Below the pieces are notes generated by a model. The model saw nothing but the letters and a program-made list of their open reading frames with translations, was not told the origin of the DNA and made no database searches. Shown piece after piece: positions 23,714-33,749 of a stretch of DNA of 64,000 nucleotides. The DNA lies in contig JANHCV010000007.1 in the NCBI GenBank assembly GCA_025594325.1, positions 62,001-126,000 on the forward strand, given 5' to 3'. The first letter of the stretch is position 1; every line of letters begins with the position of its first letter. The stretch comes from Blastocladiella emersonii ATCC 22665. Its lineage: Eukaryota > Blastocladiomycota > Blastocladiomycetes > Blastocladiales > Blastocladiaceae. Position numbers and translations under genes: made by a program.

Positions 23714-25266
23714 ATGGCGGTTCTCAGAGTCGCGTGAGAGCAAGGGTTGTTGGCGGACAGGACGAAGGCGGGTCGAGGAACGACTCCGGCTGCGAGATCG
23801 GGATCCCGGTAAGGTCGAGAGGAGTGAGAGCTCACGGGTTACGTGGCCGTATGAGCCGCTCCCGGCGAGATCAAGGGAAGCGAGACCTCGCGGGCCGGAC
23901 GAACAGCCAGGTCGGCGACGACGGCAGCGACCTTGACTCGGCGACCTCGGCCGACGGCGCAGAACGGCCGAGAGATACATTGCGGGCAGTATTGCGGGCA
24001 TGGGACCGGCGGGATAGTGGTGCACCGCGACTCCTGGAGGGGCTCGGCGCCTCATACGAGCGCTGCGGCGTGTCTCACCTCGGCTCACGCGATCGCGACG
24101 CGCAACGCGCTGCTCATCCCCATCGGCGACCGCAAGCACGTCGACGACGGTCCTCTGTACCACGGCGACCATGGCGACCACGAACGAACGAACGAGTGCT
24201 CGTGCAACGGGCCGAGACGGCGACCAGACGGGCGGGTCGGGGCATCCGCCGCCGCAGCGGTGGTCGCTCCCGCGCGCCCACGAGCCGACCATGGACCAAG
24301 CATGCGAACGTGGACGAGATGGATGTGTGAGCATGGATGGCGACGGGAGGAGTAGTGCGGGAGCCGGTGGCGGCTGATTGCAGGGTGAGAGTCGCGTGTG
24401 GCGTTCATCATCATCATCACCGCGTCGGTCGGCCGTACCGGCGGATCACCGGGCCGATCACCGACCGCCGACCACCGACCGCCGACCACCGACCACCGAC
24501 CACCGACCACCGACTAACGTCGCCCGTGCCGCCGCGCGGGATCCACGGGACTACTTGATAGCTACCGCGCGCGGGCACCGCCGGCGTCGGCGCATCGCAT
24601 TGCATCCAGTCGCATCCCGACTCGTCCATCTCGTTCGCCCGCGACCCGCCGTCCGAAATCATCGCGCGAGAGAGCGACCGTCGGTCACGGGCGCGGCGCT
24701 CGCTTTCACTTGCCCTCCGCCACGCTCGAACCAGAGTTCGAACCACGGTCCGCCCGCCGCGGTCCGCCACACGCACGCGGCGGCGCCGCGCTGTCTCCCG
24801 CCGGCGCACCCTTCCACTCGCGCGCCGCGCCGCGCCGTGTTCGCGTCCGCGGGTCCGCACCGGCCCTCGACCAATCATGTCGCGAGGCGCTCGATCGCCG
24901 CTTCGTTAGCGGAGCGGGCACTCGGCGCAACGCGTCCCGCACAAGTGTCTCGCGCCGACCCGCCCGCACGTGCTGCGCCGCGCCCGTGTCTCCGCCGGTG
25001 CGCGTGCGCCGACGCGTCGCGCGTCTCCCTGAAAGATGTCCACCGCGCCGACGCGTCGCGCGCGCCGTGCCGTGCACCGCGGCACCCGCCGTGCCCGCCC
25101 GCCGTGCCCGCCCGCCGCGATGCCCCTGCACTCCATGTCGTCGCGGCACCGGCCGCCTTGGACCTGCTCAAACAAGAGTTTGAGAAAGCGTATGAGAGTT
25201 ACAAACCCCGCTGTAAAGCAACAAGAACCCCACCCGGATCAAGTACCACACGGTCTCGTCGCCAAG
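23714..25266. other. GC-rich spacer in the right arm (mirrored at 3872-5424)
   Basis: No complete gene is seen. Several long open frames exist on both strands, as expected at this GC content. A stretch near 23980-24200 on the plus strand looks coding by codon choice, first in the frame reading LLEGLGASYERCGVSHL and then, one frame over, AIATRNALLIPIGDRKHVDDG. It may be a gene relic or a missed exon. A short tandem repeat lies at 24453-24514. The last few hundred bases probably hold the promoter of the membrane-protein gene. Confidence 0.4.
24453..24514. repeat. GGTCGGT-type short tandem repeat (right arm)
   Basis: Mirror copy of 4624-4685, read here as ACCGACC units on the plus strand. The number of units is the same in both arms, although such repeats usually drift quickly. 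Confidence 0.8.
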
Positions 25267-28200
25267 ATGATGCCCGTGTGCGACGCGATCATCGCCCGCC
25301 TCATGGCCGGGCTCATGGCCCTCGCCATCCTGTTCGCGGCCTTTGCCGCCCCCGCCGTTGCCGTCACCGTGGCCGTGGCCGTGGCCGTGGCCGTGGCCGC
25401 CGTCGCCCCTGCCGCGACCTGCTCGCCCGTGCCGACGATCTGCCCGGCGACCGTCTGCCCCGCCGTCCCGTCGGACTGCACCCGCATGTTTGAGATCCCG
25501 TCCACGCCTACGTCTACGTCTACCTCGACGTCCATCGCACCGACCAAGCTGTTCCCGAACCAGACGCTCGCCAACCTCACGCTCGTCATGCCCACCTCGG
25601 GCTCGGCCTTCTCGCTCACCGGCACCGACACGTACAACCCGTGCCGCTCGGACCTGTTCCGCGCCGCCGACCTGTCGGCCTCGATCGACGCGTCGGAGTC
25701 GTCCGCCCTCTCGGCGGCCTCGCGCGGCGACGCGTCGTGGGCCTGGCTCTCGGGCCTCGTCTCGACTGTGGATTCCGCGACCGCGTGGCTCGCCCTCGCC
25801 TCGGCCAACGCCAACACCAACGTCACGTCGGTTCCGCCAGTGACGGCCAAGAACGGCACTTACGCCAACCAGACCATCTCGGCCATGGCCGCCGCCGCCA
25901 TGTGCGGTGCCCGGACCACGCGCCTGCCCGTCGACGACCTCTCGCTGCTCGCCTCGGCGCCGTCGGCTCTCGGTACTCGTCTCATTCCTCACTGCACCAC
26001 CCGCCACACAAACAGCGCGATTGACCACCGTGAGCCGTATAGCCGACAATGAGGTCCTCTCGCTCGCCCAGTCCAAGCACGACCTGTACAAGTACGGGTT
26101 CGTCGGCATGACCCTCATGTCATCGCCGCAGACGCTCGACACGGTCGTCGCGCTCCACAAGGGCGCCTTCGTCGGGTCCGACATGACGTTCCCGTCCGAG
26201 ACCGTCACGGCCGCCATGACGCACCGTCAGCGCGTCCACGACCTCGAGCAGCAGGCCATCGTGCACCAGCAGGAGTCGCTCGCCAAGGAGCAGCAGCTCC
26301 TCGCCAAGAACCAGGAGCTCTCGGCCAAGGACCAGCGCATCTACGAGCTCGAGCAGCAGCTCAAGCTGGCCCTCACGAAGCCGGCCCGCAGCTACGTCGA
26401 GTCGGAGCCCGCACCGGCCGCCGCGCATGCCGCCGCCGGCATGACCAAGGACTCGTCGTCGGTCCCGCTGCCGCCACTCGCGCAGCCCGGAGCCGTGCCT
26501 GATCATCAGCACTCGGCCCGCGTCCTCGTCAACATGGCCAAGGCGCTCATCGAGCCCACGCCTGCTCCGCACCGCCACCACCACCACCACCAGGTCCTCA
26601 ACACCGAGCAGGACCACGACCAGTACCCGCTCTCGGACACTCGCGCGTCTTGGACCGAGACCCCGCTCACCCGCGCCGTCACGCTGATCGCCGACAGTCT
26701 CGACTCGGTCGTGCACGCCGCCGCGACGCGCGCCAGCTACCTGTACTCGTTCGACCCGGCCGTCCCGACGTCGGTCATCCCGTCCGAAACCCACAACCTC
26801 GACGTCATCATCCTGGACGTGTTCGCGTCGCCTGCCTTCATCACCATCGCGATCCTGCTCCTCGCCGTCGTGCCCGTCGCGAAGCGTGCCTCGCTGATCA
26901 ACCTGTCCATGGATCTCACGTATGCTTCACTTCGCATTTAACCGACTCTCGAAAACACGGTCACTGACAGACCTGGTCACGCGACTGTAGGATGTACCTG
27001 CCGCGGGCGACTGGCATGTTCAAGGGTCTTACGGCCACCTCGGCGGCGACCACCATGCTTTCGGGCCCGGCCAAGCGCCGGCTCAGGGTCACCGCCATCC
27101 AGCAGTCGGCCTTCATGCAGCTGCAGCACCACTTCCGCGTTCCCCAGGATCTGCTCCACGTCGGCTCCACGAGCCAGCACATTCGCCGGCTCCAGTCCGC
27201 GCTCTCGGTCAACGCGTCGCGCACCGACAGCGCCGTCGAGCTCGACATTGAGGAGATCACGCCCAAGGCCGGCCAGGAGGTCAAGTGGACCCGCGTGCTG
27301 TACGTTCTGCGCCTTCCCACTCGACTCGTGCCGGGAGAGCCAAGACCACTAACCTCGATCTGTACACGCGTGCGTTAGGCTGCTCAACCGGGGTATCATC
27401 AACATTAAGATCGACGGGCACATGGCGGGCCAGGTCATGACCATCACCACCTTCTTTCCCTGGATCGGCAGCCGCTATCCGGCGCTCGCCGGCGCCATGC
27501 TCGATTTTGAGCGGCTCGCGGTCAAGGCGGCCCGTGCGCCGACTTCTTCCCGCCCAGCCACCAAGCACCACCGCCTCTCGTACCCCGTGCGCTTCAACAC
27601 GGTCTACCTGCCGGCCGCGCCCAAGATCTCCGACACCCAGCTGATCCACGCTATGGTCGCGTGCTTCGCCTCCATGCTCGTCCAGCGGCAGCAGCAGCAG
27701 CGGCAACGGCAGCGCTACGTGGCGGCGGCCATCATCCTCGCGTGCGCCGCCGGGTTCCAAGTCGACCGGGAGGCGGCCCAGGTCCTCGCCGACCGTACCC
27801 GCCGCTGCGTGCTCGCCCCCGACGTTCCTTCCTTCACGGGCCTCGAGCCCAAACTGCGCGCCGAGATCACGGGCGACGTCGGCCTGCAGCCCGAGGCGCG
27901 GATCCCGCAGGCCAAGGGTTACGACATGCTCAAAGGCAAGGCCCACATTGCCTACCTGCGCGCCCGCCTCGCTGCGATTAATGCCCGGAGATTGGCGGCA
28001 GGTAATCAACCCCACTCCGAGCAGGGCATGGCCAAGGTCAAGCACATTGAGCCCACGGACCTGTTCAACTGCGTCGCGAAGCACGACGCGGTCAAGGGCA
28101 AGACCTCGACCGCCTCCTCGCTGCGTGCCCGCCTCGCTGCCATTGGGGCCTCGCGTTTGGGGGCGGTCAAGGAGCGCCGCGCCGAGCTGGTGACGGGCAA

Positions 28201-28561
28201 GGCCGCGGCCGAGGTCAAGCCCATCGGGCTCACGGACCTGTTCAACTGGTTGCAGATGATCTTGCCCCCGCTCCCGGACTGGGACGAGTGCATCTGCTTC
28301 CAGGCGGAGGACCACTGCCGGTGCGGCGCGTACGACATGTGCGACCTGGACGCGGAGGGGGTTCTTGTTCCCGCCGACAACGTATGGTACGTCCCGTCGC
28401 ACCGCGAGTCCCCGCCAATGGTCTGGTCGTCGGCGAGTCCGCTCTACACGGCCTGCCCCATCATCAAACACGAGACATTCCCTGTGTTCTTCCACGACGT
28501 CGTGCCCGAGCATTTCCAGATCACGCTCTTCATCATCTCTGATCGTGATGACTGGGATTAG
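25267..28561 (+). CDS. Membrane protein of unknown function (right-arm copy)
   Basis: Model: join(25267..25972, 26043..26919, 26991..27299, 27379..28561), 1024 aa; family not recognised. Residues about 8-48 are very hydrophobic, ending in an (AV)n run encoded by GTGGCC repeats, so a signal peptide or anchor is likely. A Cys-containing, N-glycosylatable region follows to about residue 285. Then comes a coiled coil at about 293-347 (LEQQ and AKEQQLL heptads), a His run near 412, a membrane segment at about 488-515, and a large C-terminal region. That region has a Gln/Arg run near 731 and a ~50-residue motif present twice (about 818-868 and 873-921): LRARLAAI, then VK and TDLFN. The intron at 26920-26990 fuses what looks like two genes: the donor GTATGC and acceptor CTGTAG keep the frame and remove the apparent stop. 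In-frame codons upstream of 25267 exist, but the hydrophobic start fits best. Confidence 0.65.
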
Positions 28562-31500
28562 GTAGCGCTCGCCTCCTCCCTTCCCCGCCATTTACTTTTG
28601 CTTTCCGTCTTGCTTTCTCGTCACCGAAAACCCCAACGAAACCCACGAAAAAAAAAAAAGCTTCGACCTGGTGTACGCGCGCCCTCCAGCGTGCGCGCCC
28701 TTCTCGGCCACGGCCACTGCGACCTCGAGTCGCGCCATGTCGGTACCGGTCCCGCGCCGCGCCCGCCGACACCGAGACCCGGATCGGCCCAGCTCGCGCG
28801 ACATCTACTACCCGGCGTGTCCTCGCACCACCGCTCGCCATAGTCCCGCGCACCTGCTCGGCTCGCTCGCAGGCACGCGCCCGCGGCGGCGACCATCGGC
28901 CATCGACGCCAGCTCCACGTCGATTACTCGGCCTCGGCCCCGAGCAACGACCGCCCGTCACTCGACGCCGGCCTTCTCGCTCTGCACGGCCGCAACCCGC
29001 TACTACACGAACGACTCGCGCGCCATCGCCACCATCGGACGCAGACCAAGATCGCGCTCGTCCCGATCGAGTCGTCGTAGCGCCCGCACCGAGCGCATCT
29101 CGTACACGTATGGCATGGCCCCCCGCCGTCCGCGACTCGGTGCCCCAGGTCAGCAGCTCAAGTCGTCCCGGCCATCCTGCAAGGGTACGACGGCGAGCAC
29201 TCGGCCAAACTCAACAACGTCCACGACCCACTGGTACGGACGGCATCGGTGCATTGCCCACTCGCTCCCATGGCCTCGACCCCCCATACCTCCGTACTTT
29301 TTGGTGGGTCGGGCGAGAGCGGCGGATCCGTGGACGCCGCCAAAGCTCTCGGAGTGGCCCCGAACGCCATACGTTCACATGCACCGATGCCGGGCCAGTG
29401 GGAAGATTGTCGTCGATCTCGCGCGCGCCCGTCATCCAGCCCCATGCGCGCCGACTAGATCGACGATTTTCGCCGCCACGCTCAACTACGGCGGTACCTA
29501 CACGCTCACGCTCACGGCCAGGTCGACTGACAGCCGCGACCGCGAGAGATCGTCTCGCAGCTCACGCCCCGGCCTCGACTTCCTCGCGCCACGCGTACCC
29601 GGGTTCGCACACCTCCAGGACTACCAGTACCGGCAGTACCACCAGTACCAGCTCCTTCAAGAGTCGCGACCCGCCGCACCACACCGAGATCCAGGCCTCG
29701 GTACGGATTTCGCGCTGCTGCTGCTGCTCGCCTCGATGGACACGGCCAGCTGACTCGTCGCGTCGCGTCGCCCGTGTAGAGTGCAAGACGCACCTCGATG
29801 CCCGTGTATTGTTCTTTTCATTTTCGACCCATCCGCGGCCGCACCCGGTTCCACCACATCACCCACCCACGGTACACGGCAACCGGCCGGCCCGCCACGT
29901 CGCGGCGCGCTTTCGCCACGACCGACCATCCGTCTACTCGGTCGACCTGATCAACCTGACCGAGCGATCTCCCGCACCGACTCGTCGCTGGCGCCCACTA
30001 CCGCCGCGCGCGAGTCCATCGCGACCCGCCAACACGACCAAGGCCCAAATCACTCTGGTCCACGATTCACTGACAAGGACGGCATCGACACAGCGCTCGC
30101 ACCGCTCTACTACTACTACCACTACTCGATCGCCCCGCATGCTCATTTCCGAGCGGGACACATGACGATCGCGAGGCCCAGCAGCCGTGGACGCTGACTG
30201 CGCCTCGGAGCGCGAGCACCGCCTAGACCTCGGCACCCTGTGCGCGATGCCAAGCCAGTGGGGAATGACCAGTTCTCGCCTTTTGTCGTACATCCGCGCG
30301 CTTTTCTCAAGGCGCCGGCATCTGCTTCTTCTTCTTCACGTTCACGTCCATGACGACCGCGGGTGTTCCTCAATTTGGAGACCCCGCTCAACGGTACGGC
30401 TCGACGTGTTTCCGCGAGAAAGGACCGCGTCTGACCCACCTCGTCCCGCCTCGGCTGTAGTTTCTTTGCTGAGCGCGTCATTTGACGTGTTCCAGATCTC
30501 GCTCGCCGAGACCGCGCCCAGTACCCGCGCACTACCACGATGGCCATGACCATGGTCACGCTCGCGTCGTTCTCAAGACGCGTCCCGCAGCCGCGACGAC
30601 CTGTCGCCGCTCGGCCACGGCCGGCGTCTCACCACCACCACCACCAAGTCCGCCGCACCTGCTCGCCACCTCGTTCCTCGGCCAGTACCTGTACTCGTAC
30701 CAGGAGCAGATCGGCGGCTCTCGTCCAACTACCAAGATCATCGCGCTGGACGACGCGCTTACGCCCCCGCAAACCTTCTCTCGCGTCGACCGCCCAGCGT
30801 CACACGCTCGAGACTGCTTCCCGCCACCCGCAGCCACAGCCGCACTCGTGCCCTTTCTCGAGTCGGCCAGCCCCGCGGGGCGCCGCTACCGGTCCATTTC
30901 TTCGCACGCACTTGCCAGCCAGGCTCGCTGGCAAGACGGTCGACACCACCGGTCGCGATACTACTACTACGACCAGTTCCCGATCCCGATCCCGCGCGCG
31001 AGTCAACGGCACCAGCAGCGCCGCCACGTCCCGCGGTTCGCTCGCTCGCCCATCGCCTCCTCGCACCCGATCCTGTCGCGCGGTCCACACACGCGCGCGT
31101 CCGACGCGCGGCGGCCCCACGTTTGCCGCCGCTGCCGTCGCGACCGCCACGGCCGCCATCGAGTACCGCCGAGCTCGCGCCAGATCACGCAGCTCGACTC
31201 GATTGCCCCACCACCACGTTCATTCAGCACCTCCGGTACTCGCGGGTCCGACGGCTTCCGCGCGAGACCACGCCCCACAGACGGGCAAGGGACGGTGATG
31301 AAGAAGGGTCCGGGTTGCCGTGTCGCCTGCACCCCGCAGGCCGACGGGCGCCCGCTCCCCACGCTTCCTCGCTGTCCCGGTCTCGCAACGTCGCTGTCAC
31401 CGATCACAGTGGCCCGCGCGCCGGCGTGCCCGACCGGCTCTACCGCGTGGACCGAGGCGCGGCGACGCACCCGACCCTTTTCTGCGTCGCCGCCACGCCT

Positions 31501-33330
31501 CCTCCTCGGTCCCGACCCTCAAGCAGCTCGCGCGAGAGACGACGACCTCGAGGGCTCCCAGCCCGAGTTCTCGAGTTCCTTCTCCTCGCCCCAGCTGTAC
31601 GCGGTCCAGCCCGTCACGGTTAGCTACGACGTCCCGACATCCGCCGTCGCGCGCTGAGAGGCCGCAGCGAGTACGACCCCAACGCGCTCGCTCCGCGGCC
31701 TGCTCCTCAAGTCAAGTCAAGCGCGCCGCGACGGCGGTTCCCTCGGCACGTCGCCTCGGGTAGCGGGTACCGCACTTGCTCGCGTACGCGTGTGTGTGGG
31801 TGGTTCACTCGAGCCGCTCGCCGCCGCCGCGAGCATTTCGCGCGTGCTACTGCCCGGGGACCCTCGCCATCCAGGTCGAGTCGCAGGCTGCCACCACCGG
31901 CAGCCTTGACGGCTCACCTCGGAAGGCACCACCACCACCACCACCACCACCACCACCAGCTCATCGACACCACTACAACTACGGTGAGCGGCCAGCAGAG
32001 CGTGTTGCGGGCCAATAGTGCCCGGCACGCACAGCGGCCGCAAGTATTCCGGTTCGACCACGGCGGCCCTTGCGGCGCGTTCCCTCGCGGGGGCGCCGCG
32101 GCCGCCGTCCACACGGGTCCCCTTCCGCCGACAGCCGCGCCAAGGAGCGTGGCCGCACCGCCGCGCCGCTCGCCAAGAGTGCGAGTGTGTGTCGCGACGG
32201 TGCGACCGAGCGGATCGCGACCGGGGTCGGACCGGGGCCTCAGCGCCGCACGCCACGAGGGCCTCTTCGAGGCCATATTCGGGTGTGCGGGCGAGGCAAG
32301 AAAAAAAAGTCCCGCGTTTGATGCGCGAGCGTGCGTGGCCCGGTGTCGCGCCTGGCCCGTGAGAGGCCGGTGCTGCGAACCGGTGGACCCGCGCTCTGCT
32401 GCACGCGCGGGGCACAAGACCAGTGGGTTCGGCCGCGCGCAAAGCGTACGTCCTCGGCACTTTTGCGCGTATCGACGATCGATCTCCGTGACTAACTCGC
32501 GCGCGTGTGTATGTTCCGTGTAGGCCCGGCCCAGCCCCCTGGCCCCTCGCGCGCAAGGCGCGAGGTGGTAAGCCGCAGAGACCGCGCGCCCAGTTGAGGT
32601 GCGCGTAGCGGCAGAGCCCGCCCCGCGCTGTAGGCGTACGTCTTCTGCCTTCTTCTCCTTGGCCTCCCTCGCCTGATCCGGTTGACTGACTCGTTTGCGC
32701 TCGCACCGTGTAGGCCGGAGGCCGGTTTTCGGCCACTCGCTCAAGCGAGGTTGGCCAGCCGCGCGATATCCGTGCGTGCCCCGATCGATGGGTGCGCGTG
32801 GTCGCGACGGCGTCGACTACGACCCGCACATGCAGTGTATGTCCACACTCTCTCGCTTCGCTCACGCATCGTCGGCCCGTTGACTGACCTGATCCGCGCG
32901 CGTGTAGGCCGGTCGGTTCATCAACACTCAAGCATCGACAACCCCAAGCATCAACACCCTCGAGTTCAACACCTCAACACCCTCAACACCCTCAACACTC
33001 AGCCTGCTCGGTCAGCGCGCCCGCCTCGTCAACATTTTCCTCACTCCCTCTCCTCACACCCGCACCCCACCCCATGCACACCCGCACCACCACCGGCACC
33101 GGCACCTGCACCACTTCGAGCTCGACTGCAACTGCATCCACGCTTCCGCAAGTTCAACAACCTCAACACCACCATAACAGCTCGAGAGCAACAACGACAT
33201 CATCATCATCATCAACACCGTGCCGGCGCTGGGCGCGCTGACCGAGGACCGTGCCGCTAGGATTCGCGACCTTTCTCTTCCCTTTACTTGTTATCCTTCC
33301 CATTCGCTCGCACTCGACTCCTTTTCTCTC
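28562..33330 (+). pseudogene. Decayed coding-like region with remnant introns
   Basis: The plus strand carries short stretches with the GC-ending codon choice of real genes, but in changing frames: GEHSAKLNNVHDPLV (29200s), NYGGTYTLTLTAR (29480s), YSVDLINLTER (29930s), DGIDTALAPLYYYYHYSIAP (30080s), GICFFFFTFTSMTTAG (30310s), FLNLETPLN then SLLSASFDVFQISLAE (30370s-30500s), FLGQYLYSYQEQIGG (30680s), QLYAVQPVTVSYDVP (31590s). Good introns remain, for example 29701-29778 and 30394-30460, where splicing joins FLNLETPLN to VSLLSASF, plus three with GTGTAG acceptors near 32520, 32710 and 32908. Frame changes of one or two bases separate the pieces. I read this as a pseudogene of a large spliced gene; the parent family is not recognised. 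The first 575 bases lie inside the inverted repeat, so the left arm has them too (1-576). Confidence 0.45.
31929..31962 (+). repeat. (CAC)n trinucleotide run
   Basis: About eleven CAC units in the decayed coding-like region. Similar CAT/CAC runs occur at 33195-33215 and 26575-26591. Such runs often encode His or Pro tracts in this genome. Confidence 0.85.
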
Positions 33331-33749
33331 GTTCGTACTCAACTCTCATTTGCTCGTACTCGTTCTCCTTCGACCCCCATCTCTCCGCTCGCTCGTGTAT
33401 TGGTTGATGTACTATGGAATGGTACTGGAGCCGTTGTTACGCTCCCTTTTGGCCTACATCATATCGTCTTCTGCTTCCTGGTTCTCGGCTGTCCCGACGC
33501 GTCGACGGGACGCGCTGCGCCACTCACGTGTTGCGAGATCTCTCTTCACCTCGATCCTTTCACGCATCAAGCACTGTTTCGTACCAAAAAGGAGTTGTAT
33601 AGACACAGGAACGATGCATAATGAATCAAAAAGGGTGGAAACCAAAACAAAGCGCCCGCCGCGCGCGCAAGCCCGCGCCGCGGCGGACACAGGGGGGAGG
33701 ATATAGGCGCACAAGCAGAAACGACAAAAACCCGTTGACGACGCTCCGC
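33331..33749. other. Gap downstream of the SH3 receptor gene
   Basis: No gene seen. It holds pyrimidine-rich, lower-GC DNA, with ATAATGAATCAAAAA near 33618 and further A-rich words that could serve as 3' processing signals of the minus-strand SH3 gene ending at 33750. Confidence 0.4.

Larger units (their letters stand above)
23208..29137. repeat. Right arm of the large inverted repeat
   Basis: Reverse complement of 1-5930. Its inner end is the first base of RRG7 exon 2. Its outer limit cannot be seen, because the partner arm is cut by the window edge. It contains RRG7 exon 2, about 1.5 kb of GC-rich DNA, the 1024-codon membrane-protein gene and the start of the decayed coding-like region. 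Confidence 0.95.

Noticed and set aside
26992-28561. A separate gene starting at the ATG at 26992
   Set aside because: The ATG directly follows a good acceptor (branch CTGAC, CTGTAG), and the upstream donor GTATGC joins in frame, so one four-exon gene explains the data better.
25267-28561. Kar5/GEX1-type nuclear fusion protein
   Set aside because: Signal peptide, coiled coil and late membrane helix are shared in outline, but the diagnostic Cys pattern of the family is absent.
28562-33330. General sequencing error as the cause of all broken frames
   Set aside because: Long intact genes on both sides, with correct introns, argue against a uniformly error-rich assembly; local error remains possible.
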